Shown: positions 35,268-44,670 of the stretch, one piece after another | Numbering within the stretch: position 1 is the first letter of the stretch | How the letters are laid out: the number at the start of each line of letters is the position of its first letter | Assembly: GCF_014647895.1 (NCBI RefSeq) | Contig: NZ_BMQB01000003.1 | Span: 124,001-188,000 of the forward strand | Source of the DNA: Pilimelia anulata | Lineage (GTDB): Bacteria > Actinomycetota > Actinomycetes > Mycobacteriales > Micromonosporaceae | Direction of reading: 5' to 3' | DNA length: 64,000 bases | The notes under the pieces: model-generated | Seen by the model: only the letters and a program-made list of their open reading frames with translations | Database searches by the model: none | Told to the model about the DNA's origin: nothing | Translations under genes and position numbers: made by a program

Positions 35268-36713
35268 TCAAGCAGGCACAGGAACCGGCGGCGACGACAC
35301 CTCCGGCACCGGCCGCGGCGCCAGCGGCCCGGCATCGGGATCACCGCCGTACGTACCCCGCACCACGTCCCCCGCCGGCCGCAACACATCCCGAACGATC
35401 AACCCGCACAACAGCACCACGGTCCCGAACCGCAGCACCGAAGCCAGCACGAAAACACCCTCCGGGAAAACCTGCTTCCCCCCGGCCCCCATCAACTCCC
35501 CGTAGAAGGCCGCGAAGTAACACAACTCCGCCGCCTGCCAGGCGAGGAACGCCCACCACCGCGGCCGAGCGAGCACGACCAGCGGCACCAGCCAGAGCAC
35601 GAACTGCTGCGACCACACCTTGTTGAAGATCAGGAACGCCGCGACGACGAGGAACGCCACCTGCCCGAGCCGCGGCGGCTCCGGCGCGCGCAGCACCAGC
35701 AGCCCGATCGCCAGCCAGGCGAGCGCGATCAGCACGTACGTCACCAGGTTCAGCCGCGGGATGTCCCGGGCGAGGTCCTGGAACAGCGCCAGCCCGTACT
35801 TGCCGCCGCCGCGCGGGAAGTGGTCCCCGATGTACCAGAGCGTGCCCCAGTCCACCGCCCGCTCCCGGTTGAGCGTGAGGAACCGGGACCAGTTGTCGTA
35901 GTGCTGCCACATCACCGGCAGGTTCACGGCGAGCCAGGTCAGCACCGCCGCCGCCCCCGCGGCCGCGGCCGGGCCGAGCCGCCGGGCGCGCAGCGCCAGC
36001 AGGGCGATGGCGACCAGCAGGAAGCCGGGCCAGAGCTTCGCCGCCGTACCGAGCCCGAGGAGCACGCCGGCGAGGACCGGCCGGGACCGCGCCCAGGCGA
36101 GCAGCCCGCCGACGGCGAAGAAGATCGACAGCAGGTCCCAGTTGACGGTCGCGCTGATGAACATGGCCGGGGCGAGGGCGAACAGCGCCGCGTCCCACGG
36201 CCGGCGGCGGCGCAGCGCGAGCAGCATCCCGACCGCGGCGACGGCCAGCACGCCGAGCACCAGCGCGTTCGCCTGGTAGAACCACATGCCCTGGTTGATC
36301 GCCGGGTCGCCAGCGCCGAGCCGGTGGATGGGCAGCCCGAGCAGGCCCATGAACGCCCCGGTCAGCACCGGGTACTCGACGGGGTGATCGACGTACGGGA
36401 TCCTGCCCTGGTCCAGCCCCTCGGCGAAGTACAGCGCGAGGACGTCGGTGTAGCAGTACCGCTTGTACTGGATGTTGTCCGTCCACGCACCGTCCATGCA
36501 CGGCGACTTCTGCACCCAGTGCAGCACCAGCGTCAGGCAGGCGAGCGCCAGGACCACCCGCGACGCCGTCCAGAAGCGACCGCGCCACGGCCCGCCGGGG
36601 CTGTCGGCGCCCGCGGTGTGGCTGCCGGGCGGCCCGCCGATCGCCTCGCTCAGCCCGCGGACGAATCCGTCCGACCGACCGGGCAGGTCGACCACCGCAC
36701 GCCGCAGGTTCAT
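35268..36713 (-). CDS. GT87-type (DUF2029) polyprenol-phosphate-mannose-dependent membrane transferase
   Basis: 481 residues from ATG 36713 with about eleven hydrophobic segments. The first loop has the family acidic signature CYTDVLALYFAEGLDQGRIP, followed by DHPVEYPVLTGAFMG. Actinobacterial relatives next to the ponA gene are mannosyl- or arabinosyl-type GT-C enzymes. It follows the penicillin-binding protein gene by 80 bases on the same strand, an arrangement also found in mycobacteria (ponA1 region). A role in glycan or glycolipid synthesis near the growing wall is inferred. Confidence 0.8.
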   Translation of the reverse strand: MNLRRAVVDLPGRSDGFVRGLSEAIGGPPGSHTAGADSPGGPWRGRFWTASRVVLALACLTLVLHWVQKSPCMDGAWTDNIQYKRYCYTDVLALYFAEGLDQGRIPYVDHPVEYPVLTGAFMGLLGLPIHRLGAGDPAINQGMWFYQANALVLGVLAVAAVGMLLALRRRRPWDAALFALAPAMFISATVNWDLLSIFFAVGGLLAWARSRPVLAGVLLGLGTAAKLWPGFLLVAIALLALRARRLGPAAAAGAAAVLTWLAVNLPVMWQHYDNWSRFLTLNRERAVDWGTLWYIGDHFPRGGGKYGLALFQDLARDIPRLNLVTYVLIALAWLAIGLLVLRAPEPPRLGQVAFLVVAAFLIFNKVWSQQFVLWLVPLVVLARPRWWAFLAWQAAELCYFAAFYGELMGAGGKQVFPEGVFVLASVLRFGTVVLLCGLIVRDVLRPAGDVVRGTYGGDPDAGPLAPRPVPEVSSPPVPVPA

Positions 36714-36793
36714 GCCACCATCCTGCCCGACCGCCGCCGCGGCGACGGGCCGAGCCACGCGACGGCGATCAGGGGATTTCCGTGCGGCGGGCG

Positions 36794-39454
36794 CTACCCG
36801 ACGAGGCCGGTACCCGGTGGCGATACGCCGTTGTTGCCGGTACCGGGCCGTACGGGTCCGCCGGTGCCGTCGCCCTGGCCGGGCCGGGTGGCGCCGCCGG
36901 GGATCGGGAACGGGAAGATGTCGCCGTCGTCGTCGTCGCCGCGGCCGTCGTCGTCGCCGCGGCCGGGGCGGCCGTTGTCGTCGCACAGGATGCCGAACAG
37001 GCAGGGCCGCGGGTAGTCGCCGTCGCCCTTGAGGTTCGGGTCGCCGCCGTTGGCCGCCGACGGCAGGTCCGCCCGCTCCTCGCCCTGCAGGGCGTCGTTC
37101 ATGTACGTGCGCCAGATCTCCGCCGGCGTCCGCCCGCCGAAGATGTCGGCGCCGCCGCTGGTGACGATCGGCGAGCGCTTGTCCTCCTGGCTGCCGACCC
37201 AGACGGCGGTGGCGAGCTGCGGGGTGTACCCGGTCATCCAGGCGTCGCCGTTCTTGCCGGACGTCTCGTTGAACTCCCAGGTGCCGGTCTTGCCGGCGGA
37301 CTGCCGGTTGAAGAGCTGCTTGCCGTCGTGCGGCGGCACGCCCTTGAGCACGTCGGTCACGTCGTCGGCGACCGACTGCTCGATCCGCCGCTCCGGCTTG
37401 ATCACCGCGCCGCCGACCGGCTCGTACTTGCCGGTGGCCCGGTTCTTGCGCTCGACCTTGGCGACGAAGTGCGCCTTGTTGTAGATGCCGCGGGCGGCGA
37501 AGGTGGCGATGCCGTTGGCGTGGTCCAGGACCGTCACCGGGTACTGCCCGAAGCCGATGTTGTAGTCGAACAGCGACCGGCCCTCGTACTTGTTCGGGCT
37601 CATGCCGGCGACGTCGAGGGCCTGGCCCTGGTCGTTCCACATGGTCCGGACGCCGGCCTTGACCGCGATGTTGACGACCTTGCCGGGCCCGATCTTCTCG
37701 GCGATGCCGTAGAACGGGATGTTGTACGACTCGACCGTGGATGTCCGCAGCGTGCAGCTGTTGCCGCAGATCAGGCCGCCGCTGGCGCTGTCGCGGCCGG
37801 CGTTGGTCAGCGTCTCGCCGTTGGCGCCCTTGCGCGGCAGTGCCCGCCAGCGCGAGTCGGTGCGGTACCCCTCGGCGAGCGCCGCGGCCAGCGTGTACAC
37901 CTTGAAGCTCGAGCCGGGCGCGTGCCCGCCGAACTGCTTGCCGTTGCTGGCCACGTTGAGCCCGGCGTAGTCGGTGGCGGCGGTGTTCTTGTTCATGCCG
38001 CCGTAGTAGGCGACGACGGCGCCGTTCTCCGGGTTGATCGACACGAGCGCGGCGCGCAGGTTCTTCGGCTGGTCGCGCAGGATCTGGCCGGTCTCGGACG
38101 CCGCGTTGACCGCCGCGTTCTGGGCCTTCGGGTCCAGCGTCGTGGTGACCCGGAAGCCGCCGGTGGCCAGAGCGTCCCGGCACTGGCCGAACGTGCACAG
38201 GGCCTTGCCGGTCTTCGGGTCGCGCATCTGGGCCAGCTCGCGGGTGATGTACGGCAGGATGATGCCGGCCGGCTTGGCCAGCCCGCACTCGTTGCCGCAG
38301 TTGCTGTTGAGCACCGGCTTGACGGTCGGGTACCGGGCGAGGGCCTGCTGGTACTGCTGCGGGTTGATCCAGTTCTTCTCCCGCATGCCGTCGAGCACGT
38401 ACCGCCAGCGGTCGACCGCGTCCTGCTTGTTGAAGCCCGGGTCGAAGCCCTTGTGCGTCTCGGACGGCTCGGGCTGCTTGATCACGCCGGCGAGCACGGC
38501 CGCCTCGGCGATGCTGACCCGGCTGATCGGCTTGCCGAAGTACGCCTGCGCGGCGGTGTCGATGCTGTACGCGCCGCGCCCGAAGAAGATCGTGTTGAGG
38601 TAGAACTCCATGATCTCGGGCTTGCTGTACTTGTCGGTCAGCTTGGAGGCGAGGATCGCCTCCTTCACCTTCCGGGCGTACCCCTCGGCCTGCAGGTCCA
38701 TCGCGTTGCGCGCGTACTGCTGGGTGATCGTGGAGGCGCCCTGCTGGTCGCCGCCGCTGACGTTGTTCCAGGCGGCCCGGGCGATGCCGACGTAGTCGAC
38801 GCCGGAGTGCTCGTAGAACTTGCGGTCCTCGGCGGAGGCGACGGCGAACTGCACGTGCGCCGGGATCTGGTTGATCTTGGTGTAGGTGCGGTTCTCCTTG
38901 CCGATCTTGGCGATCTCGGTCTTGCCGTCGGCGTAGAGCAGGTTCGAGCTGAGCGCGAGCTTGTCGAAGTCGGCGGGCAGGGCGACGGTCGTCGAGTAGT
39001 AGGTCAGGCCCACCACGCTCGCGCCGAGCAGCACGCCGAGGATCGAGATCGCGCCGACGATGATGTTGATCCGGCGCCGCTTGCGGGCGCGCGGGTCCTC
39101 GGAGTTGCCGCCGAGGTTCTCGATGAACCGGCTGATCGAGCCGGTGTGCGGGCCGTTCGGGCCGCCGTACCCGCCGGAGGCGGTGACCCGGGCCCGCCCG
39201 GTGGGCGCGGCGCGGCCGGCCGGGCCGCTGCCCGGCACCCGGGCCGAGGCGCGGGCGCCGCCGGCCGGCGGCCGGGCGGCGACGCGGGCGGAGGCGGTGG
39301 CGCGGGCGGGGTTGGCCGGTACGGATGCCGACAGGGTCGACGCGCTCACGCTCGCCCGCGCGGACGCGCGCCCGTTTGCGGGCCACCCGCCGTTGTCGTC
39401 GGCCGGCGGCGCGGCCCCGCCGTAGGCGGAGTTCGAGTCACCGAAGGAAGTCAT
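36794..39454 (-). CDS. Bifunctional class A penicillin-binding protein
   Basis: 886 residues from ATG 39454. A disordered Ala/Arg-rich cytoplasmic arm (about 1-125) leads to one transmembrane helix. The glycosyltransferase 51 domain has ASAEDRKFYEHSGVD and QGASTITQQYARN. The transpeptidase has the active-site SSFK (S515-K518), SYN and KTGT motifs. The tail is acidic and Gly/Pro-rich (RGDDDGRGDDDDGD). It polymerises and crosslinks peptidoglycan outside the membrane. Its ATG overlaps the stop of the DUF5318 gene by four bases. Orthologous position to mycobacterial ponA1. Confidence 0.95.
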   Translation of the reverse strand: MTSFGDSNSAYGGAAPPADDNGGWPANGRASARASVSASTLSASVPANPARATASARVAARPPAGGARASARVPGSGPAGRAAPTGRARVTASGGYGGPNGPHTGSISRFIENLGGNSEDPRARKRRRINIIVGAISILGVLLGASVVGLTYYSTTVALPADFDKLALSSNLLYADGKTEIAKIGKENRTYTKINQIPAHVQFAVASAEDRKFYEHSGVDYVGIARAAWNNVSGGDQQGASTITQQYARNAMDLQAEGYARKVKEAILASKLTDKYSKPEIMEFYLNTIFFGRGAYSIDTAAQAYFGKPISRVSIAEAAVLAGVIKQPEPSETHKGFDPGFNKQDAVDRWRYVLDGMREKNWINPQQYQQALARYPTVKPVLNSNCGNECGLAKPAGIILPYITRELAQMRDPKTGKALCTFGQCRDALATGGFRVTTTLDPKAQNAAVNAASETGQILRDQPKNLRAALVSINPENGAVVAYYGGMNKNTAATDYAGLNVASNGKQFGGHAPGSSFKVYTLAAALAEGYRTDSRWRALPRKGANGETLTNAGRDSASGGLICGNSCTLRTSTVESYNIPFYGIAEKIGPGKVVNIAVKAGVRTMWNDQGQALDVAGMSPNKYEGRSLFDYNIGFGQYPVTVLDHANGIATFAARGIYNKAHFVAKVERKNRATGKYEPVGGAVIKPERRIEQSVADDVTDVLKGVPPHDGKQLFNRQSAGKTGTWEFNETSGKNGDAWMTGYTPQLATAVWVGSQEDKRSPIVTSGGADIFGGRTPAEIWRTYMNDALQGEERADLPSAANGGDPNLKGDGDYPRPCLFGILCDDNGRPGRGDDDGRGDDDDGDIFPFPIPGGATRPGQGDGTGGPVRPGTGNNGVSPPGTGLVG

Positions 39455-39969
39455 TCGTCACACCCTGCCGTAGCGATTGCGCTGTCGCGCCCCACCACTC
39501 GATAAGTACGGACGGACGGCCCGGGCCGTTCACCGCGCCGCCGACCGTTCCCGGCCCGCACCGCGGGTTCGCCGCCCGGGGACTCCCCCGCCCCGGGCCC
39601 GGCCCCGGGGCGTCCACCCAGGGGATAGTGCTCACGTAGATGATTCCAGCTGCAGCGCCGGCACACCTCGACCACGTAGACCAGAAACTCGCCGACCGTC
39701 GCGGCCAACTCGGACAATTCGGCCGGACGCCGCGCCTGGCCGGACGACTGCCGCAGCGCGTCCCCGTAGCCGAAGTGCACGTACGTCAGGTGCTCCCGCC
39801 GGCACACCGGGCACCGGACCTCGGTCGGTTCCCCGTGAAACCGGGCGGCACTGCGCAGGTAGGGCGAAGCGTCGCAGATCTCCCCCGTGGCGACCAGACC
39901 GCGCCCATGATCGCGCAGGACCGCTCGCCTCCTCAGCGAGTAGTCGACCACCCGGTGCTGCGCGGACAT
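39451..39969 (-). CDS. DUF5318 family protein with zinc-ribbon-like cysteines
   Basis: 172 residues from ATG 39969. The conserved part (about 1-130) has a C-x2-C pair in RCPVCRREHLTYVHFGYGD and a second pair in CRRCSWNH, consistent with a zinc ribbon. A variable Gly/Arg-rich tail of about 40 residues follows. The homologue in mycobacteria (Rv0049 type) also lies directly upstream of the bifunctional penicillin-binding protein, and here the two overlap by four bases. Function unknown; coupling suggests a role in wall synthesis. Confidence 0.8.
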   Translation of the reverse strand: MSAQHRVVDYSLRRRAVLRDHGRGLVATGEICDASPYLRSAARFHGEPTEVRCPVCRREHLTYVHFGYGDALRQSSGQARRPAELSELAATVGEFLVYVVEVCRRCSWNHLREHYPLGGRPGAGPGAGESPGGEPAVRAGNGRRRGERPGPSVRTYRVVGRDSAIATAGCDE

Positions 39970-39975
39970 GGCTGA

Positions 39976-39981
39976 AGGGTA
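39976..39981 (-). promoter_or_regulatory. -10-like element for leaderless DUF5318-penicillin-binding protein operon
   Basis: On the minus strand TACCCT is followed by six bases and the ATG at 39969. No ribosome binding site is seen, so a leaderless message is likely. Confidence 0.4.
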
Positions 39982-40092
39982 CGCGGAACCCCCGCGCAAG
40001 GCGACATCCGTCGCTACCAGTGCGGGAAGCGGTACGGACGACACCCGGGGGACACCGGCTGTTGCGGCCGGGGTGGGCGACGATCTACCGTT

Positions 40093-40117
40093 GCGATGTA
40101 TCGCACCGATACATCGC
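40093..40117. promoter_or_regulatory. Perfect inverted repeat, probable PadR operator
   Basis: GCGATGTATCG and CGATACATCGC form an 11-base perfect inverted repeat with a three-base spacer. PadR-family regulators typically bind ATGT/ACAT dyads. It lies about 110 bases upstream of the padR start, in the gap to the divergent DUF5318 gene, so it may control both directions. Confidence 0.65.
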
Positions 40118-40228
40118 GCCGACAGCTCGACGCTGTGGCGCGCCGCCAGTACACCGCGCCACCGTGGCGCCCCACCGGCCGCCGGCCGGGCCGCGGGCGG
40201 CGGCGCCGACCCGCCCGAGGAGGATGCC

Positions 40229-40819
40229 GTGCTCGAGTTCGCCATCCTCGGACTGCTCAGCGAGACCCCCATGCACGGGTACGAGCTGCGCAAGGAGCTG
40301 ACCACCAAGCTCGGCGCGTTCCGGGCGGCGATCAGCTACGGCACGCTGTACCCGACGCTGCGCCGGCTCCGCCAGGCCGGCTGGATCACCGAACTCGACG
40401 ACAGCGCCGCCGAGGCGCCGCCGCTGACCAGCCGGCGCGGGCGGGTTGTGTACAAAATCACCGCCGAGGGCAAGGAGCGCTTCGCCGCGCTGCTGGCCAG
40501 CGCGGGTCCCGAGACGTACGACGACGAGGGTTTCGGTGTCCACTTCGCCTTTTTCGCCCGGACCGACCGCGCGACCCGCCTGCGCATCCTCGAGGGCCGC
40601 CGGCGGCGGGTCGAGGAGCGCCGGGAGGGCCTGCGGGACGTCCTCGGCCGGGCCGCCGAGCGCCTCGACACCTACACCCTCGCGCTCCAGCAGCACGGCC
40701 TCGAGGCGTGCGAGCGCGAGGTGCGCTGGCTGGAGGAGCTGATCGCCAACGAGCGGTCGGGCCGCACGCCCGGCCACCCCGCCGACCCCGCGCCGCCCAC
40801 CGGCGGCCGGGGCGGCTGA
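40229..40819 (+). CDS. PadR family transcriptional regulator
   Basis: 196 residues from GTG 40229, with GAGGAGG upstream. The winged helix begins VLEFAILGLLSETPMHGYELRKEL and continues ISYGTLYPTLRRLRQAGWI, both PadR signatures. A long C-terminal helical region (Vir-like dimerisation part) follows, rich in Arg and Glu. It precedes ino1 on the same strand, as the Rv0047c-type regulator does in mycobacteria. Autoregulation through the upstream dyad and control of ino1 are likely, but inferred. The inducing ligand is unknown. Confidence 0.93.
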   Translation: MLEFAILGLLSETPMHGYELRKELTTKLGAFRAAISYGTLYPTLRRLRQAGWITELDDSAAEAPPLTSRRGRVVYKITAEGKERFAALLASAGPETYDDEGFGVHFAFFARTDRATRLRILEGRRRRVEERREGLRDVLGRAAERLDTYTLALQQHGLEACEREVRWLEELIANERSGRTPGHPADPAPPTGGRGG

Positions 40820-40831
40820 CCCCCGCCCCCC

Positions 40832-40849
40832 GACCGCGGCCCCGCGGTC
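40832..40849 (+). terminator. Weak hairpin after padR
   Basis: GACCGCGG and CCGCGGTC (40832-40839 and 40842-40849) form a short stem just after padR. A second GC palindrome is at 40861-40879. Either could reduce read-through into ino1. Confidence 0.3.
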
Positions 40850-41023
40850 CCGACGCACCACGGCGGCCGGCGGCCGCCGGCACCACCCGCGGCCCGCCGC
40901 GGCACCCGGAGCCGGGCATCGCGTACCGGCCCGCACGCACCGAAGTCCCGATCGCTGCGGCGGTCACCACACGAGGAACGGCGGCCGCCGGCGGCGGCCC
41001 GCCACAGGAAGAGGAGGCACCCG

Positions 41024-42103
41024 ATGGGCTCCGTCCGCGTCGCTATCGTCGGAGTCGGGAACTGCGCGTCGTCCCTGGTTCAGGGCGTGCAGTACTACCG
41101 TGACGCCGACCCGACCACGCGCGTTCCGGGTCTGATGCACGTCCAGTTCGGCGACTACCACGTCCGGGACGTGGAGTTCGTCGCCGCCTTCGACGTGGAC
41201 GCCAAGAAGGTCGGCCGGGATCTGGCCGAGGCGATCGTGGCCAGCGAGAACAACACGATCAAGCTGTGCGACGTCCCGCCGACCGGGGTGACCGTCCAGC
41301 GCGGGCCGACCCACGACGGGCTGGGCCTGTACTACCGGGAGATCGTCGAGGAGGCCGACGAGCCGGCCGTCGACGTGGCGGCGGCGCTGCGCGAGGCGCG
41401 GGCCGACGTGGTCGTCGCGTACCTGCCGGTGGGCTCCGAGGCGGCCACCAAGTACTACGCGCAGGCGGCGATCGACGCGGGCTGCGCGTTCGTCAACGCG
41501 CTGCCGGTGTTCATCGCCTCCGACCCCGAGTGGGCGCGGAAGTTCACCGACGCCGGGCTGCCGATCGTCGGCGACGACATCAAGTCCCAGGTCGGGGCGA
41601 CGATCGTGCACCGGGCGCTGGCGAAGCTGTTCGAGGACCGGGGGGTGGAGCTGCTGCGCACGTACCAGCTCAACTTCGGCGGCAACATGGACTTCATGAA
41701 CATGCTGGAGCGCAACCGGCTGATCTCCAAGAAGATCTCCAAGACGCAGTCGGTGACGTCCCAGATCCCGCACGAGATCGCCAAGGGCGACGTCCACATC
41801 GGCCCGTCCGACCACGTGCCGTGGCTGGACGACCGCAAGTGGGCGTACATCCGGCTCGAGGGCCGCTCGTTCGGCGACGTGCCGCTCAACGCGGAGCTGA
41901 AGCTGGAGGTGTGGGACTCGCCGAACTCGGCCGGCGTGATCATCGACGCGGTCCGCGCGGCGAAGATCGCCCTGGACCGGCGGATCGCCGGCCCGATCCT
42001 GTCGGCGTCGAGCTACTTCATGAAGTCCCCGCCGGAGCAGTACGCCGACCACGACGCCCACGCGGCGGTGGAGTCGTTCATCCGCGGCGACATCGAGCGC
42101 TGA
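41024..42103 (+). CDS. ino1: Inositol-3-phosphate synthase
   Basis: 359 residues from ATG 41024, with GAGGAGG upstream. The enzyme converts glucose-6-phosphate to inositol-3-phosphate with NAD, the first step towards phosphatidylinositol, mannosides and mycothiol. The N-terminal Rossmann motif [13 protein letters not shown] is clear. Further conserved blocks are [38 protein letters not shown] and [13 protein letters not shown]. It follows padR by about 200 bases. Confidence 0.96.
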   Translation: MGSVRVAIVGVGNCASSLVQGVQYYRDADPTTRVPGLMHVQFGDYHVRDVEFVAAFDVDAKKVGRDLAEAIVASENNTIKLCDVPPTGVTVQRGPTHDGLGLYYREIVEEADEPAVDVAAALREARADVVVAYLPVGSEAATKYYAQAAIDAGCAFVNALPVFIASDPEWARKFTDAGLPIVGDDIKSQVGATIVHRALAKLFEDRGVELLRTYQLNFGGNMDFMNMLERNRLISKKISKTQSVTSQIPHEIAKGDVHIGPSDHVPWLDDRKWAYIRLEGRSFGDVPLNAELKLEVWDSPNSAGVIIDAVRAAKIALDRRIAGPILSASSYFMKSPPEQYADHDAHAAVESFIRGDIER

Positions 42104-42132
42104 CCCCGCGCCACCGAACCCGCGCCAGCGAA

Positions 42133-42181
42133 CAAGAGCCGGGGTACCGAATCACACGCGGATTCGGTACCCCGGCTCTTG
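42133..42181 (+). terminator. Very strong hairpin after ino1
   Basis: Positions 42133-42153 and 42161-42181 are perfectly complementary: a 21-pair stem with a seven-base loop, immediately downstream of ino1. No T-run follows. It is one of the longest perfect stems in the window. Confidence 0.75.
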
Positions 42182-42224
42182 TCGATCTTCGCGGAGCGCG
42201 GGGTGCCCGGGGCATGCTGGCGGG

Positions 42225-43178
42225 ATGCGGTTGGTGACGATCGAGGATGTACAGCGGGCGGCCGGCGTGCTGGCCGGGGATGTCGTGCGGACGCCGCTGG
42301 TGCCCGCGGGCGGGGACCTGTGGCTCAAGCCCGAGAACCTGCAGCCCACCGGGGCGTTCAAGCTGCGCGGCGCGGCGTACGCGCTGTCCCGGCTGGACGA
42401 CCGGCAGCGGCGGGCCGGCGTGGTGACCCACTCGTCCGGCAACCACGCGCTCGCCCTGGCGTACGCGGCGCGGCGGGCCGGGGTGGCGATGGTGGCGGTG
42501 ATGCCCGCGGCGACCACGGCGGTCAAGCGGGACGCGGTGGCGGCGCTCGGCGCCGAGATCGTCGGAGTGCCGGCGGCAGAGCGGGAGTCGCGGACCGCCG
42601 CGCTGGTCGCCGCGCGCGGCCTGACGTTCGTCCCGCCGTACGACCACCCGGACGTCATCGCCGGCCAGGGCACGGTCGGCCTGGAGATCGCCGCGGACCT
42701 GCCGGACGTCGAGGTCGTCCTCGTCCCGGTCGGCGGCGGCGGCCTCGCCTCGGGCGTGGCGACCGCGCTGCGCGCGCTGGCGCCCCGGGCCCGGGTGGTC
42801 GGCGTCGAGCCCGAGCTGGCCGCCGACGCCGCCGAGAGCCTGCGCGCCGGCGAGCTGCGCGAGTGGCCGGTGGAGCAGCGCGCCCGGACCGCCGCCGAGG
42901 GGCTGCGCGGGTCGCTGTCCGCCCTGACGCTCGCCCACCTGCGCGAGCGGGTGGCCGGGATCGTCACGGTCTCCGAAGCGGAGATCGCCGCGGCCGTACC
43001 GGTGCTCGCCGCCCGCGGCCGGCTGGTCGCCGAGCCCAGCGGGGCGGTCGCGGCCGCGGCGTACCTGTTCCGGCGCGCCGAGCTGCCGCCCGGCCGGACG
43101 GTGGCGGTCGTCACCGGCGGAAACGTGGACCTGCGCACGCTCGCCGGCCTGCTCGACAGTGCCGAGTCCGCTACCTGA
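42225..43178 (+). CDS. Threonine/serine dehydratase-like PLP enzyme
   Basis: 317 residues from ATG 42225. Fold-type II PLP enzyme: the Schiff-base lysine is in PTGAFKLRGA, the substrate loop is HSSGNHALALAYAAR and the phosphate-binding loop is VGGGGLASG. Length fits a catabolic threonine/serine dehydratase or serine racemase without a regulatory ACT domain. A CATGCT -10-like hexamer lies six bases upstream and no good ribosome binding site is seen, so a leaderless message is possible. Substrate preference cannot be decided. Confidence 0.88.
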   Translation: MRLVTIEDVQRAAGVLAGDVVRTPLVPAGGDLWLKPENLQPTGAFKLRGAAYALSRLDDRQRRAGVVTHSSGNHALALAYAARRAGVAMVAVMPAATTAVKRDAVAALGAEIVGVPAAERESRTAALVAARGLTFVPPYDHPDVIAGQGTVGLEIAADLPDVEVVLVPVGGGGLASGVATALRALAPRARVVGVEPELAADAAESLRAGELREWPVEQRARTAAEGLRGSLSALTLAHLRERVAGIVTVSEAEIAAAVPVLAARGRLVAEPSGAVAAAAYLFRRAELPPGRTVAVVTGGNVDLRTLAGLLDSAESAT

Positions 43179-43447
43179 CACTGTCGGATCGCAGACAGCC
43201 CGCGACCAGGCCCGCACCCTAACGTCTGTCCTCACGGGACACCCCCGGTTCGGCGGCTCCCCGCCGCCCGCGGACGCCGGCCCGCGCCTCGCGGCCAGCC
43301 CGGCGGCGGGCGGCGGCGGCCGGCCGGGGACGGCGGTTCCGCGACCGACCTCACGGGATCGCGGGCCGCGGGCGGTGCCGTGGACAAGGTCCCCGCGGCA
43401 CCGCCCACCCGTCGTCCGATCCGCCACCGCACCGACCACCGGGCCCG

Positions 43448-43483
43448 CCGAAATGGGGGATGCTGCGCAGCATCACATTTCGG
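43448..43483. repeat. 36-bp nested quasi-palindrome
   Basis: The inner palindrome GATGCTGCGCAGCATC (43459-43474) is flanked by outer arms CCGAAATG (43448-43455) and CATTTCGG (43476-43483). It sits in the 434-base gene-free gap between the dehydratase-like gene and the first propeller gene, about 130 bases upstream of the latter. It could be an operator or a terminator. The rest of the gap (43179-43447 and 43484-43598) shows no gene. Confidence 0.6.
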
Positions 43484-43598
43484 ATCCCGACCCGATCCGC
43501 CCGCGGCGACGACCATGACCAGCACCGTGCACGCACCGTGATCGCCGGACTGACCCGTGGCGCAAAAATCACCCGGTGCGACCGGACCGCTACGCCGG

Positions 43599-43604
43599 TA
43601 GGTT
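43599..43604 (+). promoter_or_regulatory. -10-like element of the first propeller gene
   Basis: TAGGTT is followed by eight bases and the ATG at 43613, the same arrangement as in the second copy at 44715. A leaderless or nearly leaderless message is implied. Confidence 0.5.
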
Positions 43605-43612
43605 CCGTCGAC

Positions 43613-44665
43613 ATGAGACGCGCATCGATCGCCCTCGCCCTTGCGATAACCCCCGTGCTCACCGTCGGCGCCCTGGCCGCGCCGGCCGCCGCCGCCCCCC
43701 GCGACCTGGAGTGGAAGCCGTCCGCCACCGGGTCCGAGGCCAACCTCCGCGGCCTCGCCGTCGTCAGCGACAGGATCGCCTGGGCCAGCGGCCTCGGCGG
43801 CGCCGTACTGCGCACCACCGACGGCGGCGCCACCTGGGCCGCCGTCGGCCCGCCCGACACCGCCGACCTCGACTTCCGCGACATCGAGGCGGTCGACGAG
43901 AACCACGCGCTGGCGCTGTCGGCCGGCGCCGGGGCGCTGTCCCGGATCTACCGGACCACCGACGGCGGCAAGACCTGGACCGAGACGTTCCGGTCGGCCG
44001 AGGACACCGCGTTCTACGACTGCGTCACCTTCTTCGACACCCAGCGCGGGCTGGCCGTCTCCGACCCGGTCGGCGGCAAGTTCCGGCTGATCAGCACCGC
44101 CGACGGCGGGAAGACCTGGACCACCTCGGACGGCCCGGCCGCCGCCGAGGGCGAGTACGCGTTCGCCGCCTCCGGCGGCTGCCTGGTCGCCCCGGCCGGC
44201 GCGCCGGCCGGCACGGCCGTCTTCGGCAGCGGCGGTACGGCGTCGCACTACTTCCGCACCACCGACCACGGCGCCACCTGGACCTCCGCGGCCAGTGACT
44301 TCCCGGCCGCCGAGTACGGCGGCATCTTCAGCCTCGCCTTCCGCGGCGACCGGGGCATCGCCGTCGGCGGCGACGCGCGCGCCGCGGCGGGCGTCTCCGG
44401 TGGCTCGGCCGTCTCCGGCGACACCGGCGGGACGTGGGCGCTGGCCGGCGCCCAGCCGGCCGACTTCAAGTCGGCGGTCGCGTGGGTGTCCGACGGCCGG
44501 GCGGTCGCCGTCGGCCCGACCGGCAGCGACGTCACCACCGACAACGGGCAGAGCTGGTCGACGTTCTCGGCGTCCGGCTTCAACTCCGTCGGCTGCGCCG
44601 CGGCCGGCGCCTGCTTCGCCGTCGGCGACAAGGGCGTCGCGGCCACGCTGGCCGGCACCCGCTGA
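43613..44665 (+). CDS. Secreted Ycf48-like beta-propeller protein (copy 1)
   Basis: 350 residues from ATG 43613. The signal peptide is about 1-28 (ending APAAAA). The mature part has about six Asp-box motifs of the form DGGxTW or close (TDGGATW, DGGKTW twice, DHGATW, DTGGTW, DNGQSW), typical of a sialidase-like/Ycf48-Hcf136 propeller. Two cysteine-bearing regions (FYDCVTFF, VGCAAAGACFAVG) are shared with the next gene. Photosynthetic relatives help assemble photosystem II; a bacterial extracellular relative must do something else, which is unknown. Confidence 0.8.
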   Translation: MRRASIALALAITPVLTVGALAAPAAAAPRDLEWKPSATGSEANLRGLAVVSDRIAWASGLGGAVLRTTDGGATWAAVGPPDTADLDFRDIEAVDENHALALSAGAGALSRIYRTTDGGKTWTETFRSAEDTAFYDCVTFFDTQRGLAVSDPVGGKFRLISTADGGKTWTTSDGPAAAEGEYAFAASGGCLVAPAGAPAGTAVFGSGGTASHYFRTTDHGATWTSAASDFPAAEYGGIFSLAFRGDRGIAVGGDARAAAGVSGGSAVSGDTGGTWALAGAQPADFKSAVAWVSDGRAVAVGPTGSDVTTDNGQSWSTFSASGFNSVGCAAAGACFAVGDKGVAATLAGTR

Positions 44666-44670
44666 CCCGG

